A DNA stretch of 26,173 nucleotides, taken from contig DASXYU010000017.1 in NCBI GenBank assembly GCA_036502295.1, positions 1-26,173 on the forward strand, written 5' to 3'. The DNA comes from DASXYU01 sp036502295. GTDB taxonomy: Bacteria > Actinomycetota > Actinomycetes > Mycobacteriales > Jatrophihabitantaceae. This document shows, piece by piece, positions 1 through 7,272 of this stretch. The notes beneath the pieces are model-generated. The model was not told the origin of the DNA. It did not search any database and worked only from the letters and a program-made list of their open reading frames with translations. The position numbers were made by a program, and so were the translations under genes. Every line of letters starts with the position of its first letter. Position 1 is the first letter of the stretch.

Positions 1-106
1 CGGAGGCCGCGGGGCCCACCCCGCCGACAAGGACGTCGACGCCGTCGTGCGTGCCGACCGCGTCAGCCTCGGCGTCGACCGCGGTGACGACGAGGAGTCG
101 GGACAT
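1..106 (-). CDS. mqnB: Futalosine hydrolase, N-terminal fragment
   Basis: Only the first 35 codons are inside the window; the gene runs off the left edge. The visible protein starts MSRLLVVTAVDAEADAV and continues to a VGGVGPAAS segment. That is the usual beginning of actinobacterial futalosine hydrolase: a nucleosidase-fold first strand, then a glycine-rich GGVGP loop. The enzyme would remove the base from futalosine in the futalosine route to menaquinone. The ATG lies nine bases after the stop of the DUF2771 lipoprotein gene, so it is probably translated from the same mRNA. Another phosphorylase/nucleosidase-family member is possible because the catalytic region is not visible. Confidence 0.7.
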   Translation of the reverse strand, partial: MSRLLVVTAVDAEADAVGTHDGVDVLVGGVGPAAS

Positions 107-115
107 GGATCAGGA

Positions 116-571
116 TCAGGACTTGTTCGGGTCGACCGTGACGATGAAGCTCCAGATGCTGCCGTCGGTCTTGTTCCCGTCGAGCTGGACGACCTGCACG
201 ATGAACGGCTTGCCGTTGTTGAGGTTGGCCGCTACGCGGTAGGAGTGCGAGTCGGTGATGGCGCTGCTGTTGCCGAGCGAGGTCTTGTTGTCGAGGTCGA
301 CGACGTTGATCGCCCAGCCGTGGCCCAGGACCTTGCGCGGCACGTCCACAAGAACCTTGTCGTCATAGCCCGACGAGATGCTCGGGACGTCAATGCCGTG
401 CTTCTTGCACTTGTCCGGGTCGAAGCAGTACGTCGACGGCTTCACGACGACGCTGGTAGAGCCGGACTGCACGGTGACGTCCGGGGCGGGCTTGGAGCAG
501 GCGGCAAGGGCGACAGTTCCTGCCACGATTCCGAGACCCGCGGCGATTCGGGCCTTCGCTGTCGTCGCCAT
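116..571 (-). CDS. DUF2771-family lipoprotein
   Basis: This is a 151-residue exported lipoprotein. A short basic N-terminus is followed by a hydrophobic segment ending in the lipobox LAAC, with the lipidated cysteine at residue 25. The mature part is a small domain with a Cys pair (in YCFDPDKCKKHG) and a C-terminal strand-rich stretch ending IWSFIVTVDP. Length, lipobox and position beside an MFS permease and a DUF3027 gene fit the actinobacterial DUF2771 family, whose function is not known to me. A good ribosome binding site (GAGGGAG) lies five bases before the ATG. The gene is 62 bases downstream of the MFS gene and just upstream of the mqnB start, so it is likely the middle gene of a three-gene operon. 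Confidence 0.85.
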   Translation of the reverse strand: MATTAKARIAAGLGIVAGTVALAACSKPAPDVTVQSGSTSVVVKPSTYCFDPDKCKKHGIDVPSISSGYDDKVLVDVPRKVLGHGWAINVVDLDNKTSLGNSSAITDSHSYRVAANLNNGKPFIVQVVQLDGNKTDGSIWSFIVTVDPNKS

Positions 572-633
572 GACGCTCCCTCACGTTCGTGTCCTCGGAC
601 AGCGGACACTGTCCCTATCTCGGCAGGGTCACG

Positions 634-2097
634 CTACCGGGCCGGGCCACGCCCGACTGCGCGGGATCGGAACGAACTCATCACAGCCACCGTGCCGACA
701 ATCGCCGTAGCCATCCAGAAGCCGAAGGCACCAGCGGTCTGGTGCGGCGCCGAAAGGCCGACGCCCAGCGCGGCGCCGATCACCCAGGCGAGCTGCAGAA
801 ATGTCTCCGATCGCGCGAACGCCGACGAACGCAGCCACTCGGGGACGCTGCTCTGGATGAGTGAGTCCAGCGAGATCTTCGAGATCGCGTTCGCGACCGC
901 GGCGATGAACATCGCCAGCACGATGAACCAGAGCGAGAAGGCGATCGCCGCGATGGCGCAGCCGATGGCGGCCGCCGCCACCGAGATTACGATCACCCGC
1001 GACGGTTTCGCGGTGCGCAGCCGCGTGCCGATGGCGACTCCGGCGAAGTTGCCGAGGGCCGCCGCACCGGCGATCACACCGAGGTTCCACGCTGCCGTGA
1101 AGCCGTGCGCCGTGGTCTGCACGTGGAAGGCCAAGAAGATCGTCATCATGCCGCTGAGCAACTTCAGCGCGGACTCGCCCTCCAGCGCGATGATGAGGTT
1201 CTCGTCGAAGCCCCTGCCCGCCCAGCGCCCCAGCCGGCGTAGCAGCGGCTGGCTCGTCCGCACCGTCTCGCCGGACTGTTCGCCGCGCCCGGGCCTGGAG
1301 TCGACCGGTCGTGCCGAGTCCACCTGCTGCGGCAGCCGGAGGGAGAGGATCGCACAGGCGATGAACGCCAGCGCGGTGATGAAGAGCCCGACGCCGTAGG
1401 AGCCGGTGACCTTGATGAGGACGCCCACCACGCCGCCGAAGACGATGCCGGCGCCGAGACCGAAGATCGTCAGCCGCGCGTTCACCTGATTCTGGGTCAA
1501 CGCGGGCGGCACGAGTTTCGGCGCCGCCGCCGCCCGCAGCACGCTGAAGGCCTTCGAACAGACCAACGAGCCCAGGGCACAGGGGTAGAGGACGAGCAGG
1601 TTGTCCGCGTGCCCCGACATCACCAGGGCGAGCACGGCGCGCCCGAAGCCGCTGGCTGCCATCGCCCAACGCCGTCCGTGCGAGAAGTGATCGAGCATCG
1701 GGCCGACGACCGGGGCCACCACGGCGAAGGGCGCCATCGTGATGAGGAGATAGAGCAGGATGTTGCCGCGCTGCGCGGTCGCCGAGGCGCCGAAGAAGAC
1801 CGTGCCCGCCAGCGAAACGGTGATCATCGCGTCGGCGCCGTAACTGAAGACCTGGTTCCAGATCAGTGCGCTGAGACCGGACTCCTGGGCGCCGTCGGCA
1901 CGGCTGGCGTCGATCACCCGCCGGCTGACCTGGCGCCCCGCGCGGTACGTACCGCCGGCGACACCGCGGACGATACCGGCGCCGCGCGAAGACGCTGCCG
2001 GCCGCTCAGGAGCGGACTGCGGCTGTTCGGGCTGCTGCGCCGAGTGGTGATAGGTGGGTGTCCCGAAGTCCCCGCCCTCGTCCTGCCGGCTCGCCAT
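634..2097 (-). CDS. MFS transporter
   Basis: This 487-residue protein is a major facilitator superfamily permease. A hydrophilic, Gln/Pro/Ser-rich cytoplasmic tail of about 75 residues precedes roughly 12 hydrophobic segments, starting near SALIWNQVFSYGADAMITVSL. The loop between helices 2 and 3 has the family signature region (VVGPMLDHFSHGRRWAM), and a central hydrophilic loop separates the two halves. The substrate cannot be told. It is the first gene of the minus-strand unit that continues into the DUF2771 lipoprotein and mqnB, and it is divergent from the DUF3027 gene. The ATG is preceded by CAGGAT and six bases, which can be read either as a leaderless -10 element or as a weak ribosome binding site. 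Confidence 0.85.
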   Translation of the reverse strand: MASRQDEGGDFGTPTYHHSAQQPEQPQSAPERPAASSRGAGIVRGVAGGTYRAGRQVSRRVIDASRADGAQESGLSALIWNQVFSYGADAMITVSLAGTVFFGASATAQRGNILLYLLITMAPFAVVAPVVGPMLDHFSHGRRWAMAASGFGRAVLALVMSGHADNLLVLYPCALGSLVCSKAFSVLRAAAAPKLVPPALTQNQVNARLTIFGLGAGIVFGGVVGVLIKVTGSYGVGLFITALAFIACAILSLRLPQQVDSARPVDSRPGRGEQSGETVRTSQPLLRRLGRWAGRGFDENLIIALEGESALKLLSGMMTIFLAFHVQTTAHGFTAAWNLGVIAGAAALGNFAGVAIGTRLRTAKPSRVIVISVAAAAIGCAIAAIAFSLWFIVLAMFIAAVANAISKISLDSLIQSSVPEWLRSSAFARSETFLQLAWVIGAALGVGLSAPHQTAGAFGFWMATAIVGTVAVMSSFRSRAVGRGPAR

Positions 2098-2103
2098 GGC
2101 CCC

Positions 2104-2109
2104 ATCCTG
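2104..2109 (-). promoter_or_regulatory. Possible leaderless -10 of the MFS gene
   Basis: On the minus strand CAGGAT is followed by six bases and then the ATG of the MFS gene. The geometry matches the guaA case (TAGGAT, six bases, ATG). No clear -35 is seen, and the same bases could act as a ribosome binding site. Confidence 0.35.
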
Positions 2110-2162
2110 CCGGATCGTGTGCCTCTTGACGGGCTGACTGTTCAGCGCGGGGGGTGATCCGT

Positions 2163-2168
2163 GACAAT
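2163..2168 (+). promoter_or_regulatory. Possible leaderless -10 of the DUF3027 gene
   Basis: GACAAT ends six bases before the GTG at 2175. If transcription starts at the usual distance, the mRNA begins at the start codon. This supports the 2175 start over the upstream in-frame GTG at 2154. Confidence 0.4.
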
Positions 2169-2174
2169 GGGGGG

Positions 2175-3218
2175 GTGACCGAGGTCGAGACGCAGGACGT
2201 GGTGAACGCCGACAACGGCGACGGTTCCGTTTTCTACAGCGGTGAGCCCGACGCCGTGCTTGCTGCTGCGGTCGATTTGGCGCGCGACGCCGCCGTCGAG
2301 GTGGCAGGGCCCGACGTTGTCGGTGAACATCTCGGTGTCGTCGCGGAGGACGAGTTCCTCCTTACGCACACCTTCGCCTCGCAGCTGCTCGGCTATCGCG
2401 GTTGGTACTGGGCGGTGAGCCTCGTCCGGGCGCCGGAGGCCGACTACGCCACCGTCGCCGACGTGGTGCAGCTCCCCGGCGTCGATGCGCTCCTCGCGCC
2501 GGCCTGGGTGCCGTGGAGCGAGCGTCTGCGTCCTGGCGACCTCGGCCCCGGCGATCTGCTGCCCCCCGATCCTGCGGACCCGCGCCTCGTTGCGGCCTAC
2601 GTGCTCAGCGACGACCCGCAGGTGGAGTCGGTGGTCTTCGAACTCGGTCAGGGTCGCGAGCGCGTGATGTCACGTGAGGGACGCCTCGACGCGGCCGAGC
2701 GCTGGCAGGACGGCGACTTCGGCCCCGAGAGCGCGATGGCTCGGCACGCCCCGGGGCGCTGCGGCGCCTGCGGCTTCTATCTGCCGCTCGGTGGCTCGTT
2801 GCAGGCGGGCTTCGGTGCCTGCGGCAACGAGATCTCTTCCGCAGACGGCCACGTGGTGAGCGTCGAGTACGGCTGCGGCGCCCATTCTCAGGCAAAGGTC
2901 AAGGTCGCAATGCTCTCGCGCCCAATCGGTGATGTGTACGACGACGGCGACGATGTCGCCGTGGTCGTTAGTGGGGGCACCCCCAGCGATGAGGGCGTAG
3001 CCGCTGGGGGAGACGGCGACGATGTCGCCGTGATCGTGGCGTCCTCAGCGGACGCGGCCCTCCCGGCGGTGCTTGACCATGAGGAGCAGGCCGATCAGGC
3101 CGAGGACGAAGCCGTCGAGGCTGGTCCAGAACCAGATGCGGTGGCCGTGGTCGTCGAGCCAGCCGAAGAAGCAGAGACCGAGCACGGCGAGGACAAACCA
3201 GCCGGCGGTTCCGAGTAG
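2175..3218 (+). CDS. DUF3027 family protein with extended acidic tail
   Basis: The core (residues about 25 to 245 of 347) matches the actinobacterial DUF3027 family: helix-rich start, then GYRGWYWAVSLVRAP, then LLAPAWVPWSERLRPGDLGP. A likely zinc site is formed by C196-x2-C199, C216, C234 and H237 in CGACGFYLPL, GACGNE and YGCGAHS. The biochemical role of the family is unknown to me. After about residue 250 the protein becomes acidic and low-complexity. This tail contains a repeated GDDVAV segment around a palindromic insert and then runs antisense through the DUF2530 gene to a TAG at 3218. The tail is therefore unlikely to be conserved and may be a recent read-through extension. Start chosen at GTG 2175; a GTG at 2154 is in frame but adds residues unlike the family. 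Confidence 0.85.
   Translation: MTEVETQDVVNADNGDGSVFYSGEPDAVLAAAVDLARDAAVEVAGPDVVGEHLGVVAEDEFLLTHTFASQLLGYRGWYWAVSLVRAPEADYATVADVVQLPGVDALLAPAWVPWSERLRPGDLGPGDLLPPDPADPRLVAAYVLSDDPQVESVVFELGQGRERVMSREGRLDAAERWQDGDFGPESAMARHAPGRCGACGFYLPLGGSLQAGFGACGNEISSADGHVVSVEYGCGAHSQAKVKVAMLSRPIGDVYDDGDDVAVVVSGGTPSDEGVAAGGDGDDVAVIVASSADAALPAVLDHEEQADQAEDEAVEAGPEPDAVAVVVEPAEEAETEHGEDKPAGGSE
2943..3032. repeat. Palindromic REP-like insert between 21-bp direct repeats
   Basis: Two identical 21-bp copies (2943-2963 and 3012-3032) lie 69 bp apart. Between them is a palindromic element: CCCCCAGCG at 2980-2988 pairs perfectly with CGCTGGGGG at 3002-3010, and a GGGGG run at 2973-2977 can compete for the same C-tract. 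The 69-bp step keeps the DUF3027 frame open. It resembles the G/C-rich dispersed palindromes of actinobacterial genomes; whether it occurs elsewhere in this genome cannot be seen. Confidence 0.7.
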
Positions 3219-3272
3219 GACGACCGTGCGCGCATTCACCTGCAGCGCGGCCGGCCTGGCGTTCTTCTCCAT
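3045..3272 (-). CDS. DUF2530 family small membrane protein
   Basis: This is a 75-residue protein with two hydrophobic helices, near residues 16-36 and 47-66, separated by the loop WLDDHGHRIWFWTSLDG and ending in a basic tail (MVKHRREGRVR). The two-helix hairpin with a WLDDHGH loop is the pattern of actinobacterial DUF2530 proteins; function unknown. The first 58 codons from the 3' end overlap the DUF3027 gene on the opposite strand by 174 bases, which is unusual. Which strand holds the real coding sequence is clear here, because the minus frame gives an amphipathic two-helix protein of familiar sequence and the plus frame gives acidic filler. Start chosen at the ATG; TAACCT lies eight bases upstream and may be a near-leaderless -10. 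No good ribosome binding site is visible. Confidence 0.8.
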   Translation of the reverse strand: MEKNARPAALQVNARTVVLLGTAGWFVLAVLGLCFFGWLDDHGHRIWFWTSLDGFVLGLIGLLLMVKHRREGRVR

Positions 3273-3288
3273 CGGCGCCGAGGTTACT

Positions 3289-3328
3289 CGCCGGCTGCCG
3301 CCACGGAGTTTGCTCGCCGGCTGCCGCC
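3289..3328. repeat. Short direct repeat upstream of pabBC
   Basis: CTCGCCGGCTGCCGCC occurs twice, separated by nine bases, in the gap between the DUF2530 gene and pabBC. No role is evident. Confidence 0.5.
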
Positions 3329-3347
3329 GACCGGGGGCGACTCGCTG

Positions 3348-5360
3348 ATGGCCGGCGCACGTCTCGTCACTGAGCTGCTCGGCCCCGGTCCCAGCCCGGA
3401 GCAGCTGCTGCTCGCCCTCGACGGTGAGGCGGAACTTCTCGTCGGAAACTGGGGCGGTGGCGGGGCGGTTCTGCTCCGCGACCCGCAGGACGTCGTCCGC
3501 CTCGATGCTCAGGCGCCGTTCCCGGTACTGCCGCAGCCGGATGTCGGCGGCGCCAACCCCGACGCCATCGGCGGCGGCTGGTTCGGCGCGATCCCTTACT
3601 CGGGTACCACGGAGTTCCGTTTCTACGACCACGTGCTGCGCCTGCGCGACGGGCAGTGGTGGTTCGAGACGCTCTGGACCGAGCAGCGCGCCAACGCACT
3701 CGCCGCGCTCCGCGAGCGATACCGGCGACTCCTCGCCGACGGTGTCGCGATTCCCGTTCCGCAACTACCGATGACCTTCGGCGGGGCCGAGCGTGCAGCA
3801 CACCTCGCCGCGGTGGAGTCCGCGGTGGAACTCATCCGCGCCGGCGAGGTCTATCAGGTCAACATCTGCACGCGCCTCTCCGCGGCGCTCAGCGATGCAC
3901 CGCACGTCCTCTTCGCGCACGCCGCCTCGGAGCTGAAGCCCGTCTACGGTGCCTACCTCCGCGGTGCAACCGGTGCCGTCCTCAGCTTCAGCCCGGAACT
4001 CTTCGTGCGGCGGCGAGGACGGCAGGTCACGTCCTCACCCATCAAGGGCACACGTCCTCGCGACGTCCCTGCCGACGAACTGCGTCGCTCGACGAAGGAC
4101 GCCGCCGAGAACGTGATGATCGTGGACCTGATGCGCAACGACCTCGGTCGGGTCAGCGAGACCGGCAGCGTGCATCCCACGGCGCTGCTGCAGATCGAGG
4201 CACACCCCGGTGTCTGGCAGCTGGTCTCGACGGTGACCTCGACGCTGCGCGCCGATGTCGACGACGCGCGGCTCCTCGACGCCACCTTTCCTCCCGGCTC
4301 GGTGACCGGTGCGCCGAAGCTGCGCGCCATGCAGGCGATCGGCGACCTCGAAACGCAGCCCCGTCAGCTCTACACCGGCGCGATCGGTTACCTCAGCCCG
4401 TGCTGGGGTGCGGAGTTCAGCGTCGCCATCCGCACCTTCGAGGTGACCGGCGAGCGCACCGAACTGAATCGCACCGAACTGAATCGCATCGAACTGGGGG
4501 TTGGCAGCGGCATCACCGCTGACAGCGTGCCGATGCTGGAGTGGCGCGAGGTGCTGCACAAGGCCACCCCGCTGCTCGCTGCGCTCGGCGCCCGCGTCGA
4601 CGACGCAGTCCTCACCCCGCCCGTCGCGCCGACGCCCGCTCAGCTCGCGGGCGGACTGCTCGAGACGATCCTCGCCCTCGACGGCGTGCCGCTGCGCCTC
4701 GCTGACCACCTCGCCCGCCTCGACCGCTGCTCACGCGAGCTCTACGGGCACGGCTGCCCCCCGGATCTGGCGCGGCGCGCGGTCGACGCCGTCCGCGGAC
4801 TCCCCGGCCGCATCGGGCTCCGTCTCGTCCTCGCCCCCGACGGCACCGCCTCCGTCGAAGCCCGCCCGGCCGCCTCATCACCGGCCGCCTCCGAGGTGTG
4901 GACGACGAATGGCCGCGGTGGTCTCTGGCGACACAAATGGGCCGATCGCTCGCAGCTCAGCGCGGACGAAGCCACCCGCGGAACACCGCTGTATGTCGCC
5001 GGCGACGGCACCGTTTTGGAGACCAGCCGCGGCAACGTCTTCCTCCTCGAGGACGACGGCACCCTCGTCACCCCGCCGCTGCGCGATGACCTGCTGCCGG
5101 GCATCACGCGTCGGGCGCTGCTCGATCTGGCCCGCGACGAGGGGCGTGCGGTACGGCTGCGCAGCTTCACCGTGGCCCAGATGCTGGCGGCAGGCGCTTT
5201 CTGGACCAGCAGCCTCAGTCTTGCCGTTCCGATCGTGGCGGTAGACGGAACGCCGCTGGCACGGCACGATTCTGGCAACGTAAGTTCGGATATCGAACGG
5301 TTTGCCCAACGGCTGCGCGAGGCGGATAGCGCCGCGCGCCGGCTCTCGGCGGACCTCTGA
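3348..5360 (+). CDS. pabBC: Aminodeoxychorismate synthase component I fused to aminodeoxychorismate lyase
   Basis: This 670-residue fusion would make 4-aminobenzoate for folate. Residues about 1-420 are the chorismate-binding PabB part. Motifs visible in order are PIKGTRPR (near 231), ENVMIVDLMRNDLGR (near 255-269), PPGSVTGAPK (near 315-324) and, at its end, ELGVGSGITADS. Residues about 430-670 are a class IV PLP-dependent fold like PabC, with DHLARLDR near its start and ETSRGNVFLLEDDG and TPPLRDDLLPGITR further on. The C-terminal half is plausible as the lyase but could be a related branched-chain-type aminotransferase. The glutamine amidotransferase PabA is not in the window. A 15-bp unit repeated in tandem inserts TELNRTELNR just before the conserved ELGVG segment. 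The gene ends five bases before the MarR gene, suggesting one operon. Confidence 0.9.
   Translation: MAGARLVTELLGPGPSPEQLLLALDGEAELLVGNWGGGGAVLLRDPQDVVRLDAQAPFPVLPQPDVGGANPDAIGGGWFGAIPYSGTTEFRFYDHVLRLRDGQWWFETLWTEQRANALAALRERYRRLLADGVAIPVPQLPMTFGGAERAAHLAAVESAVELIRAGEVYQVNICTRLSAALSDAPHVLFAHAASELKPVYGAYLRGATGAVLSFSPELFVRRRGRQVTSSPIKGTRPRDVPADELRRSTKDAAENVMIVDLMRNDLGRVSETGSVHPTALLQIEAHPGVWQLVSTVTSTLRADVDDARLLDATFPPGSVTGAPKLRAMQAIGDLETQPRQLYTGAIGYLSPCWGAEFSVAIRTFEVTGERTELNRTELNRIELGVGSGITADSVPMLEWREVLHKATPLLAALGARVDDAVLTPPVAPTPAQLAGGLLETILALDGVPLRLADHLARLDRCSRELYGHGCPPDLARRAVDAVRGLPGRIGLRLVLAPDGTASVEARPAASSPAASEVWTTNGRGGLWRHKWADRSQLSADEATRGTPLYVAGDGTVLETSRGNVFLLEDDGTLVTPPLRDDLLPGITRRALLDLARDEGRAVRLRSFTVAQMLAAGAFWTSSLSLAVPIVAVDGTPLARHDSGNVSSDIERFAQRLREADSAARRLSADL
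4458..4497. repeat. In-frame 15-bp tandem repeat in pabBC
   Basis: Two exact copies of ACCGAACTGAATCGC (4458-4472 and 4473-4487) are followed by a partial third. They encode TELNR twice, just before the conserved chorismate-binding segment ELGVGSGI. Confidence 0.85.
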
Positions 5361-5365
5361 GTGAG

Positions 5366-5848
5366 ATGGGCGTACTGGTGGTGACACTGCCGACGGAGGG
5401 ACCGTCAGACACGAAGGCGATCGAGTCTCTGCCCAGCGCGCTACTGGCTCCAGAGCTACGCATCTCGCTGCTGCGTGTCTCGCGGATCATGCGCAACCAG
5501 CGCGCGGACATCTCGATCTCGCTGACGCTGCTCTCCGCGCTCGGCACCGTCTTCGCCAACGGCCCACTGAGCGCAGGCGAACTCGCCGCGATCGAGCGTG
5601 TGCAGCCGCCGTCGATGACGAAGGTGATCGCGACGCTCGAGGAACGCGGCCTCGTCCGGCGGCAGGCGCATCCGCACGACAAGCGGCAGGCGATCATCGC
5701 GATCACGCCCGCGGGCGAGGAACTGCTCGCCGGGGAGCGGCGCCTGCGCAACGAGTGGTTGGCGCAGCGGCTGGCCAATCTCACCGACGAGGAGCGTCAG
5801 CTGCTCAGGGCGGCATCACCCGTCCTCGCTAAGCTGGCTGAACAGTGA
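5366..5848 (+). CDS. MarR family transcriptional regulator
   Basis: This 160-residue protein has the MarR winged-helix layout. Helices from about residue 27 (LAPELRISLLRVSRIMRNQ) lead to a helix-turn-helix near residues 70-95 (LSAGELAAIERVQPPSMTKVIATLEERGLV). The wing follows, with the hallmark HPHDKRQAIIAITPAGEELL, and a C-terminal dimerisation helix ends at VLAKLAEQ. It starts five bases after pabBC and its stop overlaps the GTG of the following MFS gene by four bases. Context makes it the probable regulator of that exporter, by the common MarR-MFS pairing. The ligand and operator are unknown; no clear palindromic operator was found upstream because the upstream sequence is the end of pabBC. 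GTG and ATG alternatives within the first residues are possible. Confidence 0.9.
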   Translation: MGVLVVTLPTEGPSDTKAIESLPSALLAPELRISLLRVSRIMRNQRADISISLTLLSALGTVFANGPLSAGELAAIERVQPPSMTKVIATLEERGLVRRQAHPHDKRQAIIAITPAGEELLAGERRLRNEWLAQRLANLTDEERQLLRAASPVLAKLAEQ

Positions 5849-7221
5849 CAAAGGGAACCGATCGCAATGACGATTCGGTTCCCGCACACCCATACGCGAC
5901 AGACTCAGCCGACTCTCACGGCGCCGTCGGTGACGCTTCCTCTCCCCGCGGCATGTTCCGCGCGCTACGCGTCCGCAACTACCGGCTCTTCGCCTCGGGG
6001 CAGCTCGTGTCGCTCACCGGCACCTGGATGCAGCGCGTCGCCCAGGACTGGCTCGTCCTCGAACTCACCAACTCCGGTACCGCCCTCGGCGTCGTCACCG
6101 CCCTGCAGTTCGGCCCGTCGCTGCTCCTCGGCCCGTGGGGCGGTGTCATCGCCGACCGCGGCGACAAGCGCCGCATCCTGCTCATCACGCAGACCGCGCT
6201 CGCCGTCCTGGCGCTGATCCTCGGCGTCCTCGACCTTGCGGGCGTGGTCACCTACTGGCATGTGCTCGTGCTGGCGATGTTCCTCGGCGGCGTCTCGGCG
6301 ATCGATACGCCGGTGCGGCAGTCGTTCGTGGTCGAGATGGTCGGCAAGGACGATCTCACCAACGCGGTGGGTATCAACTCGACGGTCTTCAACGGTGCCC
6401 GCATCATCGGCCCGGCGCTGGCCGGCGTGCTCATCTCCGCCGTCGGAACGGGCTGGGCTTTCGTCGGCAACGGTGCGTCGAGCATCGCCGTCATCGCCGG
6501 ACTCGCGCTGATGCGGACGTCCGAACTGCATCCCGCGCCGCAGGTGGTGCGGGCGAAGGGGCAGTTGGTCGACGGCGTGCGCTACGTCCTCGAGCGCAAG
6601 GACCTGCTGCTCGCGATCGTGCTGGTCTTTGTCATAGGCACCTTCGGCATGAACTTTCAGATCACCTCGGCGATCATGGCGAAGCAGCTGTTCCATCGCA
6701 GCGCCGGCGGTTACGGCGCGCTCTCGACGACCCTGGCCATCGGCGCCTGTGTCGGCGCCGTCCTCGCCACTCGCCGCAAGGTTCGGCCGACGCAGCTCTT
6801 CCTCGTCGTCTCCGCGCTGGCGTTCTCGGTGCTGGAGATCGTCGCCGGAGTGATGCCGACCTTCGAGTCGGTCGCTGTTCTGCTCATCCCGACCGGTTTC
6901 GCGATGCTGAGTTTCACCACGGCCGCGAACGCCTCCGTTCAGCTGGGTGTCGCCCCGACCATGCGCGGACGGGTCATGGCGCTGTACCTGATGGCGTTCA
7001 TGGGCGGCACGCTTCCCGGCGCGCCGATCATCGGCTGGGTCTCGGAGGTCGCCGGGCCGCGCTGGGGCATGGTCGGCGGCGGCCTCATCTGCCTCGTCAT
7101 CACCGCCGGACTCGCGCTGCTCATCGCGCGGCGCCGTGAGCTCACGGCGGGCTACGTCGCCGACCGCCTCCACTCCGCGGTGCACCTCGACGTGGAGGAA
7201 CCGGAGCTACTGCGCGACTGA
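5845..7221 (+). CDS. MFS exporter, EntS-like
   Basis: This 458-residue protein has about 12 membrane segments. It begins with a hydrophilic stretch and then the typical MFS_3/EntS-like opening, MFRALRVRNYRLFASGQLVS followed by LTGTWMQRVAQDWLVLELT. The helix 2-3 loop GGVIADRGDKRRIL carries the MFS signature. Helix 5 contains the motif GINSTVFNGARIIGPALAG. The family exports siderophores and drugs; the substrate here is unknown. Translation is probably coupled to the MarR gene through a GTGA overlap, which also decides the GTG start. The stop codon sits in the first copy of a 16-bp tandem duplication. Confidence 0.9.
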   Translation: MTKGTDRNDDSVPAHPYATDSADSHGAVGDASSPRGMFRALRVRNYRLFASGQLVSLTGTWMQRVAQDWLVLELTNSGTALGVVTALQFGPSLLLGPWGGVIADRGDKRRILLITQTALAVLALILGVLDLAGVVTYWHVLVLAMFLGGVSAIDTPVRQSFVVEMVGKDDLTNAVGINSTVFNGARIIGPALAGVLISAVGTGWAFVGNGASSIAVIAGLALMRTSELHPAPQVVRAKGQLVDGVRYVLERKDLLLAIVLVFVIGTFGMNFQITSAIMAKQLFHRSAGGYGALSTTLAIGACVGAVLATRRKVRPTQLFLVVSALAFSVLEIVAGVMPTFESVAVLLIPTGFAMLSFTTAANASVQLGVAPTMRGRVMALYLMAFMGGTLPGAPIIGWVSEVAGPRWGMVGGGLICLVITAGLALLIARRRELTAGYVADRLHSAVHLDVEEPELLRD

Positions 7222-7241
7222 ACCGCTGCGTGACTGAGCCG
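7210..7241. repeat. 16-bp tandem duplication across the MFS stop codon
   Basis: CTGCGCGACTGAACCG (7210-7225) is followed by CTGCGTGACTGAGCCG (7226-7241), two mismatches apart; both copies include TGA. A third, weaker match (GACTGGGCCG) directly precedes the GTG of the next gene. Confidence 0.7.
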
Positions 7242-7260
7242 CTGCCAGGCTGGCTGCTGA

Positions 7261-7266
7261 GAGACT
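7261..7266 (+). promoter_or_regulatory. Possible leaderless -10 of the RNA methyltransferase gene
   Basis: GAGACT, then six bases (GGGCCG), then the GTG start. The same six-base spacer sequence separates TAGGAT from the guaA start. No ribosome binding site is visible, which favours a leaderless start. Confidence 0.35.
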
Positions 7267-7272
7267 GGGCCG

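Noticed and set aside
629..1669. Minus-strand open frame in another phase of the MFS gene
   Set aside because: The 634-2097 frame gives a normal 12-helix transporter; this one is Arg-rich noise.
3273..3764. Upstream extension of the DUF2530 frame
   Set aside because: It would overlap the start of pabBC antisense and has no hydrophobic or family sequence. The family begins at MEKNARPAALQV.
5965..7185. Minus-strand open frame of 406 codons
   Set aside because: It is a shadow of the plus-strand MFS exporter, with no hydrophobic segments or motifs.
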